Assembly (NCBI GenBank): GCA_027486105.1
Contig: JAIXPV010000610.1
Span: 1-34,074, forward strand
DNA: 34,074 bases
Direction of reading: 5' to 3'
DNA from: Runella sp.
Lineage (GTDB): Bacteria > Bacteroidota > Bacteroidia > Cytophagales > Spirosomataceae
Made by a program: the position numbers and the translations under genes. The notes under the pieces are model-generated. The model did not search any database and was not told the DNA's origin. It was given only the letters and a program-made list of their open reading frames with translations. Shown one piece after another: positions 19,328-28,416 of this stretch; position 1 is the first letter of the stretch; the number at the start of each line of letters is the position of its first letter.

Positions 19328-19795
19328 TTAAAACGTAATCTGTACTTGTGCCTTCGCAATGTCGGTATAGGCAAAAGGCAATTCAGCAGGAACTTGGTCT
19401 TTTTTCTTCTTTTTCAATTCTTCAAGTATCACAAAGCCTTCTTCGTCTGCCGAAATTAATTTCCCTTTTTTCTCAACCCCGTCTTTGGCGATTACTCTTA
19501 AAGTACGTCCAATATTTTTACGAAACTGCCTTGGCATAGCCAAGGGATAATCCACTCCTGGAGAGGATACCTCAAGCGTATACGCATCGGGTAATACTTC
19601 TTGTGTTTCGAGCATTTCTCCTAATTTCCAGCTAATTTCGGCACATTCATCGATGCTGATGCCTGCATCGCTGTCAATCAACACCGTTACTTTCTGCCGA
19701 ACTTTTGAGGCTGAGACCTGCACTTCTACGATGAAAAATTTGTCATCCTCCAAAAGGGTAGAAAGCAATTCGACAATTTTTTCCTTTACATTCAT
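19328..19795 (-). CDS. rimP: Ribosome maturation factor RimP
   Basis: IDECAEISWKLGEMLETQEVLPDAYTLEVSSPGVDYPL. The track starts at a TTG (19822); the ATG at 19795 (MNVKEKIVELL) is preferred. Confidence 0.93.
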   Translation of the reverse strand: MNVKEKIVELLSTLLEDDKFFIVEVQVSASKVRQKVTVLIDSDAGISIDECAEISWKLGEMLETQEVLPDAYTLEVSSPGVDYPLAMPRQFRKNIGRTLRVIAKDGVEKKGKLISADEEGFVILEELKKKKKDQVPAELPFAYTDIAKAQVQITF

Positions 19796-19811
19796 TTTTT
19801 TCCAACAAAAA

Positions 19812-19830
19812 AGGGGAATCAATTTCCCCT
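19812..19830 (-). terminator. Terminator-like hairpin in the rimP-nusA-infB leader
   Basis: Minus strand AGGGGAA-ATTGA-TTCCCCT followed by TTTTTG, ending about 17 nt before the rimP ATG (19795). Confidence 0.65.
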
Positions 19831-19856
19831 CAGAATCTTAACCGTAAATTGTGGTG

Positions 19857-19887
19857 CAAAAGTAATACAATTTTACTAATTTAACAA
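19857..19887 (-). promoter_or_regulatory. Candidate Bacteroidetes sigma-A promoter for rimP-nusA-infB
   Basis: Minus strand TTG (19887-19885), 20-nt spacer, TACTTTTG (19864-19857), matching TTG-N~19-21-TAnnTTTG. Confidence 0.65.
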
Positions 19888-19908
19888 CATCCTTTTTAAT
19901 TATTTGCT

Positions 19909-21180
19909 ATGTTACAGCATGTTGTCGTGTATGAATACGGTATAGTTCGACGCGCTTCCGAGGCAGCGGGAAGTACCCATAACACTCAAAACACGGAGGT
20001 ATTTGTTTCAGACCAGACTTTCGACCTCCTCAAACAGTGGGCTTTTGTCCCCCGGGCCGATGCTGTAATTCGTTTTTTTGTGCACAAAGGCAAAGAGTGC
20101 CTCCGCTTCAAAAATTACACGGGCATTTTACAAACATCCGATGGTACTCAATTTGAGATTTTACCGAAAATAACCAAAAACGATACTGTCTTTACAGCAC
20201 GGCAGAGTCTACTGAAAATGCTCCGCAGTGTGACTGACCTTCCATTTTTCCAACTTTCTCAAGCACATCTACGACAGGCTGAGCAGCCGCTCTGGGAGAT
20301 TTTTATTTCGGCTTTTATTCAAGAAGTGGAGCAAATTATGCAACAGGGATTGGAACGGGCTTACCAAACCATCGAGACCGAACAAACGTTTGTACGGGGA
20401 AAATGGCTACCACACCGCCAAAATGCCCTTCATCCTGAATGGCTGTTTACCGCCAATGACGAATTTAACTCCGATGTCCTGCCCAATCGCCTGCTAAAAA
20501 CCTGCGTGTTGTTTTTAGGCAAGCGTAGTCAATATTTGCCCAATCAGGTTCGCCTCCGGCAATTACGTTTTGCATTGGAAGAAGTCAATACCTCCACGCA
20601 GGTAAACGCTGATTTTGCAAAATTAGAAAAATTAGACCGACGTTTTAACCGATATGCCCAAGCCTTGGCCTGGGCCAAAGTGTTGCTCAATCAACGTTCA
20701 TGGGCCACGGCAGGAAAAGACGTGAATGACTCGTTGTTGTTTCCGACCGAACGGCTATTTGAAAATTATGTAGCCCGTGGCACCAAACGTTATTTAGGCA
20801 ACCATGAGGTATCTTATCAAGATGATTTGCATTTTTTGGTCGATGACCATTCTGGCAAGCGCCGCTTTCGTTTGCGCCCCGACTTGGTGATTCGCAAAGA
20901 CCACCAAACCGTGGTGATGGATATGAAGTGGAAATGGATTGAACCCACCCTCCCTAATTATGGTATAGAACAGGCCGATTTGTATCAATTATACGCTTAT
21001 GGGCGCAAATACAACGCCAATGCGCTATTTTTGGTTTATCCTGCTCATGAAGATTTTCGGGCACCGCTTCCCCCTTTTCGTTTTGAAGAACAATTAATTT
21101 TAACGGTTATCCCTTTTGATATAACGGCATCATTATCGTCAGAAATAGAAAAGATGGAAAATTATTTGGGGATTAAGTAG
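19909..21180 (+). CDS. mcrC: McrC-family 5-methylcytosine restriction component (PD-(D/E)XK nuclease)
   Basis: KECLRFKNYTGILQTSDGTQFEILPKI; LLKMLRSVTDLPFFQLSQAHLR; LPNRLLKTCVLFL; FPTERLFENYVARGTKRY; nuclease core RLRPDLVIRKDHQTVVMDMKWKWI (D...DxK). Confidence 0.85.
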   Translation: MLQHVVVYEYGIVRRASEAAGSTHNTQNTEVFVSDQTFDLLKQWAFVPRADAVIRFFVHKGKECLRFKNYTGILQTSDGTQFEILPKITKNDTVFTARQSLLKMLRSVTDLPFFQLSQAHLRQAEQPLWEIFISAFIQEVEQIMQQGLERAYQTIETEQTFVRGKWLPHRQNALHPEWLFTANDEFNSDVLPNRLLKTCVLFLGKRSQYLPNQVRLRQLRFALEEVNTSTQVNADFAKLEKLDRRFNRYAQALAWAKVLLNQRSWATAGKDVNDSLLFPTERLFENYVARGTKRYLGNHEVSYQDDLHFLVDDHSGKRRFRLRPDLVIRKDHQTVVMDMKWKWIEPTLPNYGIEQADLYQLYAYGRKYNANALFLVYPAHEDFRAPLPPFRFEEQLILTVIPFDITASLSSEIEKMENYLGIK

Positions 21181-21184
21181 AAGA

Positions 21185-21228
21185 AAAAAGCCGGTCAATC
21201 TCATAATAAACTGACCGACTTTGATTTT
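21185..21228. terminator. Bidirectional terminator between convergent mcrC and lpdA
   Basis: aaaaaagccggtcaatctcataataaactgaccgactttgatttttt: CGGTCA/TGACCG core and flanking AAAG/CTTT with A/T tracts on both sides. Confidence 0.75.
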
Positions 21229-22632
21229 TTAGGCATTCAATGCTCGGTTGCCCGTGGCCGCCAAACAAGCCTCTTTGAAAGCTTCCGTATAGGTGGGGTG
21301 CGCGTGCGACATGCGACTCACGTCTTCGGCCGAGGCGCGGTATTCCATGGCTACCACTGCTTCTGCAATCATATCAGCAGCACGTGGGCCAATGATATGC
21401 GCGCCCAGAATTTCATCTGTTTCTTTATGGGCCAATACTTTTACCGTCCCATCAATGTCCATACTTGCACGGGCGCGGCCAAGGGCTTTAAACGGAAACG
21501 AACCTGTTTTATAGGCAATTCCTTTGGCTTTTAATTCATCTTCCGTATAACCTACTCCTGCCACTTCAGGCCATGTATAAACTACATTTGGAATAAGAAG
21601 GTAATTGATATGTGGTTTTTGTCCAACGATGGTTTCGGCCACAAACACGCCTTCTTCCTCGGCTTTATGGGCCAACATCGCCCCGCGAATCACGTCACCA
21701 ATAGCGTAGATATTAGGAACTTTGGTTTGAAGCGTATGTTCATCTACTTCGATTTTTCCACGTTGGTCGGTGGCAAGGCCCGCATTTTCAAGCGCGAGTC
21801 CGTCGGTATAGGGTTTACGTCCCACGCTCATCAGGCAGTAATCACCCGTAAAAGTAACGAGTTCACCTTTAGGGTTCTCAGCTGTTACGATAACCTCATC
21901 ACCCGTATTTTCCACGGTTTTTACTTTGTGACTAAAATAGAAATCAGCACCGAGTTTTTTTACCGTCCGCTGAAGTTCTTTGCCCATGGTAGCGTCCATG
22001 GTAGGAATCATGGCCGAAGCATATTCCACAAAGCTTACTTTAGCCCCAATACGTGCATACACCGAGCCAAGCTCTGCCCCAATCACTCCTGCCCCAATCA
22101 CGATGAGGTGTTTGGGGATTTCGTTGAGTTGAAGCGCTTCGGTCGAAGTAATGATACGTTTTTTGTCAATCGTCACACCTGGCAACGACGAAGGCTTTGA
22201 GCCCGTAGCGATGACGATATTTTTGGAGGTAATCATTTCAATGTCTCCGCCTTCTTTGGTCACCTTTACGGTATTTTTATCTACAAATGAGCCAAGGCCC
22301 TGATAGACATCAATTTTGTTTTTCTTCATCAAAAACTCGACGCCTTTGCACACTTGACTAACTACCTCACTCTTGCGGGCAATCATTTGGGCCAAATCTA
22401 CTTTTAGGTTTTCGAGCTGAATGCCGTGTTCGGCAAACGTATACGAAGCATTATAGTAGTGCTCAGAAGAATCGAGCAATGCTTTGGAAGGAATACACCC
22501 TACGTTTAGGCAGGTTCCTCCAAGGGTTTTATATTTTTCGATGATGGCCGTTTTTAAGCCTAACTGCGCGCAACGAATGGCGCAAATATAGCCACCTGGC
22601 CCCGAACCGATTACGATAACGTCGTATTGCAT
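21229..22632 (-). CDS. lpdA: Dihydrolipoyl dehydrogenase (E3)
   Basis: VIGSGPGGYICAIRCAQLGLKTAIIEKYKTLGGTCLNVGCIPSKALLDSSE redox disulfide; C-terminal MSHAHPTYTEAFKEACLAA. Confidence 0.97.
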   Translation of the reverse strand: MQYDVIVIGSGPGGYICAIRCAQLGLKTAIIEKYKTLGGTCLNVGCIPSKALLDSSEHYYNASYTFAEHGIQLENLKVDLAQMIARKSEVVSQVCKGVEFLMKKNKIDVYQGLGSFVDKNTVKVTKEGGDIEMITSKNIVIATGSKPSSLPGVTIDKKRIITSTEALQLNEIPKHLIVIGAGVIGAELGSVYARIGAKVSFVEYASAMIPTMDATMGKELQRTVKKLGADFYFSHKVKTVENTGDEVIVTAENPKGELVTFTGDYCLMSVGRKPYTDGLALENAGLATDQRGKIEVDEHTLQTKVPNIYAIGDVIRGAMLAHKAEEEGVFVAETIVGQKPHINYLLIPNVVYTWPEVAGVGYTEDELKAKGIAYKTGSFPFKALGRARASMDIDGTVKVLAHKETDEILGAHIIGPRAADMIAEAVVAMEYRASAEDVSRMSHAHPTYTEAFKEACLAATGNRALNA

Positions 22633-22680
22633 TGGATTTATATAACTGTTTTAGTCATTTAATTATTAGAACAATTTCAC

Positions 22681-22714
22681 AAAAAAGGGGCACGGTATAC
22701 CGAGCCCCTTTTTA
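22681..22714. terminator. Intrinsic terminator between odhB and lpdA, symmetric A/T tracts
   Basis: aaaaaaggggc-a-cggtataccg-a-gccccttttt: GGGGC/GCCCC plus inner palindrome CGGTATACCG. Confidence 0.75.
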
Positions 22715-22724
22715 ATTTATATTC

Positions 22725-24299
22725 TTACACTTCCAACAGTAACCGTGTAGGGTCTTCGAGCAATTGTTTCACTCTGACGAGGAAGCTCACCGAATCACGT
22801 CCGTCGATGGTGCGGTGGTCGTAGCTTAGTGCTACATACATGATAGGTCGAATAACGATTTCTCCATTCACCACAACAGCACGCTCAACGATGTTGTGCA
22901 TCCCCAAAATCGCGGCTTGTGGAGCATTGATAATAGGGGTTGAGAGCATAGAACCAAAAATGCCACCATTGGTGATGGTAAAGGTTCCCCCCTGCATTTG
23001 GTCAATGGTCAGCTTATTGTCGCGGGCAAGGCCAGCCAAACGAATGATTTCCTTCTCAATTTGAGAGAACGTCATTTTTTCAGCATTCCGAACCACTGGA
23101 ACCACCAAACCACGCTCGGTCGAAACCGCAATCGAAATATCAGAGAAATCATTGTAAACGACTTCATCTCCATCAATGAACGCATTGACAACTGGGAATT
23201 CCTGCAAAGCTACCGCACAAGCCCGGGTAAAGAACGACATAAAGCCTAAGCCTACGCCATGTTTCTCTTTGAATTTATCTTTATACTTAGCCCGTAAATC
23301 CATGATAGGCTTCATGTCTACCTCATTGAAGGTTGTCAACATGGCGGTTTCATTCTTGACCGCAACCAAACGGCGCGCGATGGTTTTGCGCAACGACGTC
23401 ATTTTTACGCGGCGTTGACCACGGGTATCAGCTGCTTTGGGAGCAGGTGCTGGAGCCACTGGTGGCGCTACTGGCGCTTTAGGCTGTTCAACTGGCGTTG
23501 CCGTGGGAGCGGCTTTAGGTTGGGCGGCGATGGCATCTTCTTTCGTTAATCTTCCGCCAACACCTGAGCCCGCTACACTTGCAGGGTCAATGCCTTTTTC
23601 GGCCAAAATCTTGGCAGCGGCGGGAGACGGATGCCCTGCTGCATAACTATCATTGGAAGCATTGGCCGTAGCCACCTGTCCGTTTGACTGCGGCGCTTCA
23701 GCCACGGGAGCAGAAGCCACAGGGCTTCCTGCACCTACTTCAATTCTACAGATAACGGCCCCGATTGATAACGTCGAACCCGCTTCTGCTACAATGCGAA
23801 GCACTCCTGCAGCTTCGGCAGGCAGCTCAAACGTTGCTTTGTCAGACTCTAATTCACAAAGTACTTCATCTAGTTGAACGGAATCCCCGTCTTTTTTATT
23901 CCAACTGGCGATGGTTACTTCCGTGACGGATTCACCCACCGTTGGCACTTTCATTTCCACTACTTTAGCCGCTGTTGCAGGAGCAACTGAAACCGAAGCA
24001 ACAGGAGCAGGCGTAGAAGTAACAGGCGCAGGAGCTGATGCAGGAGCGGAAGCTACCTCCACCGATGTTTCAATCACACATATCAGTCCACCAATCGGTA
24101 ATACATCACCTTCTTGTGCTTTAACCCGCAAAACACCGTCGGCCTCAGAAACAACATCAAAAGAAGCTTTATCTGAGTCTAAACTGCATATTACTTCATC
24201 ACGTTTGACGCTATCACCGTCTTTTTTCACCCAAGAACCAATGGTTACTTCGGTGATAGATTCTCCGACGGTCGGGACTTTTATTTCAATCTGTGACAT
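22725..24299 (-). CDS. odhB: 2-oxoglutarate dehydrogenase E2 (dihydrolipoyllysine succinyltransferase) with two lipoyl domains
   Basis: Two lipoyl domains ([24 protein letters not shown] and [24 protein letters not shown]), peripheral subunit-binding domain [34 protein letters not shown], catalytic [18 protein letters not shown]. Confidence 0.95.
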   Translation of the reverse strand: MSQIEIKVPTVGESITEVTIGSWVKKDGDSVKRDEVICSLDSDKASFDVVSEADGVLRVKAQEGDVLPIGGLICVIETSVEVASAPASAPAPVTSTPAPVASVSVAPATAAKVVEMKVPTVGESVTEVTIASWNKKDGDSVQLDEVLCELESDKATFELPAEAAGVLRIVAEAGSTLSIGAVICRIEVGAGSPVASAPVAEAPQSNGQVATANASNDSYAAGHPSPAAAKILAEKGIDPASVAGSGVGGRLTKEDAIAAQPKAAPTATPVEQPKAPVAPPVAPAPAPKAADTRGQRRVKMTSLRKTIARRLVAVKNETAMLTTFNEVDMKPIMDLRAKYKDKFKEKHGVGLGFMSFFTRACAVALQEFPVVNAFIDGDEVVYNDFSDISIAVSTERGLVVPVVRNAEKMTFSQIEKEIIRLAGLARDNKLTIDQMQGGTFTITNGGIFGSMLSTPIINAPQAAILGMHNIVERAVVVNGEIVIRPIMYVALSYDHRTIDGRDSVSFLVRVKQLLEDPTRLLLEV

Positions 24300-24400
24300 A
24301 TATTCAGAATTTGGGAATTGTCAATTTGAAAATGAGTTAGAATGAAAACAGAGAATCTAAGTACTACTTACTCTCCATACTCCGTTTTCAGGGTGTTATT

Positions 24401-27172
24401 TTAGGAAAAAGCCTGCTCAATGAGTTCTGCCTGTTCTTTTGCGTGTATTTTCATATAGCCTGTTGCTGGGGATGCACTAGCTTTACGGGCAATCACTTTT
24501 CCTAAGCCAATTTCAGGAAATTCCCGCAAAATAAATGACCAATAACCCATGTTTTCAGGCTCTTCCTGTACCCAAATCACTTCCGCTTTTTTGTACTGAT
24601 CCAGATAAGCCTTTATTTGTTTTTTGGGGAATGGATACAACTGCTCCACACGAATAATGGCCACATCTTTACGGTTGTCTTTCTGCTGTTTATCAAACAG
24701 CTCCCAATAAAGCTTACCAGTACAAAGCAACACTTTTTTTACCTTTTTAGGTTCAGCAAATTCATCTCCGATGGTTTCACGGAAAGAGGTTCCTTCGGCA
24801 AAATCACTTAAAGGAGATACCGCCATCGGATGACGTAGCATCGATTTAGGCGACATCAAAATAGCAGGCTTTCGGAAAGGCAACCCCAATTGACGACGAA
24901 TCATGTGGAAATAGTTGGCTGGAGTGGTAATGTTGCAAACGTACATGTTATACTCTGCCGACAAAATCAAAAAGCGCTCGGGGCGAGCACTTGAGTGCTC
25001 AGGTCCCTGGCCTTCGTATCCGTGAGGCAATAACAGCACCAACCCATTCATGGCATTCCACTTCGACTCAGTAGCGGCAATAAACTGGTCAATCATGATT
25101 TGCGCCCCATTTACAAAGTCACCGAATTGGGCTTCCCAGATTACCAAAGCATGAGGGTTAGCCATGGCATAACCATACTCAAAACCCATGACACCATATT
25201 CTGAAAGGAGAGAATTATAGATTTCAAATTTCCCTTGTCCTTCACCGATATGCGCCAAACTGTTGTGTTTGGCATTGGTCTCGGCATCATGAAGCACGGC
25301 GTGGCGGTGCGAGAATGTACCACGCTGAACATCCTGCCCTGTCATCCGAACGGTTTTTCCTTCCGTTAGAATAGAGCCATACGCCAGCAATTCTCCCGCC
25401 GACCAGTTCAACGGTTTCTCACCTGAAAAAATCTGTTTCCGTTCTTCAATGACTTTTTCAATTTGTTTCAAGGCCTTGAAACCTTCGGGCAAGCTTGTAA
25501 GGGCTTGTCCTACTTTTTCAATCACTTCCTTTGCAATACCAGTAGCGGGTGATTTATCAAAATCGTCGGGTACTGAACGCCGCAATTCCGCCCAATCGCG
25601 TTCAAGTTTAGGACGTTTGTACGGAAGTTGTTTTTGTTTTACTTTTTGAAGCAAATCCTGCAACTCGCCTTCAAGTTCAGCTTTCATTTGATCCGCAATT
25701 TGCGCGTCCAACTCTCCGCGTTCGGTCAATACTTTCAGGTATAAATCCCGTCCGTTGAGTTGTTGTGAAATTTTCGAATACATAGTGGGCTGCGTAAAAC
25801 GTGGTTCATCCGACTCATTATGGCCGTACTTACGATAACAAACCATGTCCACAAATACATCACGGTTAAATTCCTGGCGAAACTCAATCGCAACTTTCAT
25901 CACAAAGGCTACCGCTTCGGGGTCATTTCCATTGACGTGAAAAATAGGCGCATCTACGATTTTGGCAATGTCTGAACAATAAATAGAAGAGCGGTCGTCT
26001 TCATGATCGGTGGTAAATCCGATTTGGTTATTTATCACAAAATGTAACGTTCCACCCGTATAATACGCGGGGAGGTTAGACATTTGCGTCACTTCGTACA
26101 CAATTCCCTGCCCCGCCACGGCGGCATCTCCGTGAATCAAAATAGGGAGTACAGGGTCATACTTATCCTGTCCTTCGATATGACCGTAATGTTCATCGGC
26201 GCGAGCGCGCACATATCCCACCACAGCCGGATTGACGGCCTCTAAGTGTGAGGGATTGGCCATAAGTTTAAGACTTACCGCTTTACCTTCAGGTGTTTCA
26301 ATTTGGCTTTCGTATCCCATGTGGTATTTTACGTCGCCATCACTGAATTCATCCAGTTCAACGTTTTCTTCAAACTCATTAAAGACCTGCTCATAGGGTT
26401 TTTGAAGCACGTTGGTCAGAACATTGAGACGGCCACGGTGCGCCATACCAATAACCACTTCCTCTACCCCGAGCTCTGCGCCACGGTTGATTGCCACATC
26501 CAATGCTGGAATAGTCGCCTCTCCACCCTCCAGTGAGAATCTTTTTTTACCTAAAAATTTGGTGTGCAAAAAGTTCTCGAAGGTTACGGCATCGTTCAGT
26601 TTCTCAAGAATCCGTTTCTTTTGCTCAATAGTTGGCGTAAAGTTCAGGTATTCCTGTTCAATCTTCTTTCTTAACCAGCTTTTAGCCCGACGGTCGCGGA
26701 TGTATTGGTATTCAAAACCTACTTTTTCGGTATAGACTTTACGAAGGGCATCCACAATTTCGCGTAGCTTTGCAGCCCGACCAAACACCTCAATCCCCGC
26801 CTCAAATACCGTTTCTAAATCGGCTTCCGACAAGTTGAAATCTTTTAAATCCAACTCTGGATACCGATTCTTTCGAGGCCCTAATGGGTTGGTCTGCGAC
26901 ATTAAATGTCCTCTCTGACGGTAGCCCCTTATCAAGTGAACTACCTCCATTTCTATGCGAGTATGCGAAGCCGAAATGGGGGTTTCAGCTACTGGTGCGG
27001 CACTATTGCCATTTGATTTAGGTTTATTTTCGCCGTATTTAGCAGAAAATTCAAACCCTTCAAAGAACCGTTGCCAACTTAAATCAACAGAGTCAGGCTG
27101 TTGTAAATATTTTTGGTACAGGTCCTCAATGTACGCAGCTTCTGAATTAGCTATATATGAGTATTTTTCCAT
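24401..27172 (-). CDS. sucA: 2-oxoglutarate dehydrogenase E1
   Basis: YIEDLYQKYLQQPDSVDLSWQRFFEGF N-terminus; GMAHRGRLNVLTNVLQKP; HGDAAVAGQGIVYE; LPHGYEGQGPEHSSARPERFL. Confidence 0.97.
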   Translation of the reverse strand: MEKYSYIANSEAAYIEDLYQKYLQQPDSVDLSWQRFFEGFEFSAKYGENKPKSNGNSAAPVAETPISASHTRIEMEVVHLIRGYRQRGHLMSQTNPLGPRKNRYPELDLKDFNLSEADLETVFEAGIEVFGRAAKLREIVDALRKVYTEKVGFEYQYIRDRRAKSWLRKKIEQEYLNFTPTIEQKKRILEKLNDAVTFENFLHTKFLGKKRFSLEGGEATIPALDVAINRGAELGVEEVVIGMAHRGRLNVLTNVLQKPYEQVFNEFEENVELDEFSDGDVKYHMGYESQIETPEGKAVSLKLMANPSHLEAVNPAVVGYVRARADEHYGHIEGQDKYDPVLPILIHGDAAVAGQGIVYEVTQMSNLPAYYTGGTLHFVINNQIGFTTDHEDDRSSIYCSDIAKIVDAPIFHVNGNDPEAVAFVMKVAIEFRQEFNRDVFVDMVCYRKYGHNESDEPRFTQPTMYSKISQQLNGRDLYLKVLTERGELDAQIADQMKAELEGELQDLLQKVKQKQLPYKRPKLERDWAELRRSVPDDFDKSPATGIAKEVIEKVGQALTSLPEGFKALKQIEKVIEERKQIFSGEKPLNWSAGELLAYGSILTEGKTVRMTGQDVQRGTFSHRHAVLHDAETNAKHNSLAHIGEGQGKFEIYNSLLSEYGVMGFEYGYAMANPHALVIWEAQFGDFVNGAQIMIDQFIAATESKWNAMNGLVLLLPHGYEGQGPEHSSARPERFLILSAEYNMYVCNITTPANYFHMIRRQLGLPFRKPAILMSPKSMLRHPMAVSPLSDFAEGTSFRETIGDEFAEPKKVKKVLLCTGKLYWELFDKQQKDNRKDVAIIRVEQLYPFPKKQIKAYLDQYKKAEVIWVQEEPENMGYWSFILREFPEIGLGKVIARKASASPATGYMKIHAKEQAELIEQAFS

Positions 27173-27200
27173 TAAAAAAAAATGCTGGTTGAAAGTGGGG

Positions 27201-27235
27201 CAAATTTAGTTCATGTATTTTGAATTCGTTGCAAA
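27201..27235 (-). promoter_or_regulatory. Candidate Bacteroidetes-type promoter upstream of sucA
   Basis: Minus strand TTTG (27235-27232), 23-nt spacer, TAAATTTG (27208-27201), about 29 bp before the sucA ATG. The spacer is at the long end. Confidence 0.5.
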
Positions 27236-27258
27236 AGTCTTATAGATTTAGCAAAAAT

Positions 27259-28200
27259 CTAGTTAGATCTTGGATTAGGCTGAAGTGTAAACACGATTTC
27301 GTGGATGCCCTTGCCCGCTCCAGGTACGCTATTGGAGTTTCCGTAGAAGTCTTCTACCCGCCGCGAGTTGTAGGTATAGCCTATTCTTATGTTTTTGGAA
27401 ACATCATAGCCCAACAGTACCTGTACATAACTAACGCTCCCCAAACGAACGGATAACCCTACCAAAGCAGCATTTTTGTAGTGCATCAGCGCGTTTAAAT
27501 CCGTCCTAATTTTTCCTTGCTCAGGTTTTGTAATCAGTATTGATGGAACTATATTCACCCCTTCGCTGATGTCCATTTTTAAACCTGCTTGTAAAAAAAT
27601 AGGGCGTTGATAATTTAGTAGCCCGCTTGTATTATTGTATCCATAACTTTGTTTTAAGATTTCGGGCATCGAAACCCCTCCAAAAAACATTTCATCCTGA
27701 TAATAAATTCCGACGCCAGCACTTGCCAGTGCTTTATTGATTCCTCCTCCAATATTAATGGCTGAGCGCGATGGCAAAACATTGATTCCTCCTAAGGCTC
27801 CAATAGATATTTTCTGAAATTCTGAAAGTTTAAAAATATAGGAAACACTGCCAAAAACCGCTACATTGACGGCTACTCGGTCATTCAGTCCCTGTAATCC
27901 CAGCCCGACCTTTCCATCGGCAACGCTCCCGTCCATGGCAAAAGACTGGGTAACGGGAAGCCCTTGTATTCCCGCTACAAATTGCCGGCGAAGAACGGCA
28001 TTAAAATAAAAATTTTCTCGAATCCCAGTAGCCGCCGGGTTGATGGCAAGTGGATTAACCAAATATTGAGAGTATTGAACTTCTCGCTGGGCTTGGGCAT
28101 AGTGGACAGTTAGAAATAAGCAGCAGGCAATTAGTAGTTTACATTTTATGGCAGCGAACAGGCGATAAATAGTGAGGAGTAGACTTAGTTTTTTCATCAT
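27259..28200 (-). CDS. PorP/SprF family type IX secretion-associated outer membrane protein
   Basis: QREVQYSQYLVNPLAINPAATGIRENFYFNAVLRRQFVAGIQGLPVTQSFAMDGSVADGKVGLGLQGLND, and C-terminal IRIGYTYN..GIHEIVFTL. Confidence 0.92.
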   Translation of the reverse strand: MMKKLSLLLTIYRLFAAIKCKLLIACCLFLTVHYAQAQREVQYSQYLVNPLAINPAATGIRENFYFNAVLRRQFVAGIQGLPVTQSFAMDGSVADGKVGLGLQGLNDRVAVNVAVFGSVSYIFKLSEFQKISIGALGGINVLPSRSAINIGGGINKALASAGVGIYYQDEMFFGGVSMPEILKQSYGYNNTSGLLNYQRPIFLQAGLKMDISEGVNIVPSILITKPEQGKIRTDLNALMHYKNAALVGLSVRLGSVSYVQVLLGYDVSKNIRIGYTYNSRRVEDFYGNSNSVPGAGKGIHEIVFTLQPNPRSN

Positions 28201-28357
28201 AATACCAGTTGATTAATTTATCAACGCAAAAGAAAGCACTAATCTTGCCAAACCCAATAAAAAGGCTGAAGCTCCACGAACTTCTGCCCTTTTTTGAAAA
28301 CATAATTACTGTTTTGTTTGAATAAACCACCGCTCGATTCAATTCTCTCCTTATAAA

Positions 28358-28389
28358 AAAAGCAGAAACACATGCGAGTTTCTGCTTTT
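28358..28389 (-). terminator. Intrinsic terminator downstream of the OmpA/PorE-like gene
   Basis: AAAAGCAGAAAC/GTTTCTGCTTTT, 12-bp perfect stem with 8-nt loop; minus-strand tail TTTTTTATAA. Confidence 0.88.
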
Positions 28390-28416
28390 GATAAGCAATC
28401 TTTTAGAGATCTACTT

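Noticed and set aside
21610-22200. 196-aa plus-strand ORF opposite lpdA
   Set aside because: Antisense to a strongly conserved gene; composition and lack of recognisable domains fit a shadow ORF.
23911-24345. 144-aa Thr/Gly/Ala-rich plus-strand ORF
   Set aside because: Antisense of the odhB lipoyl domains and Ala/Pro linker.
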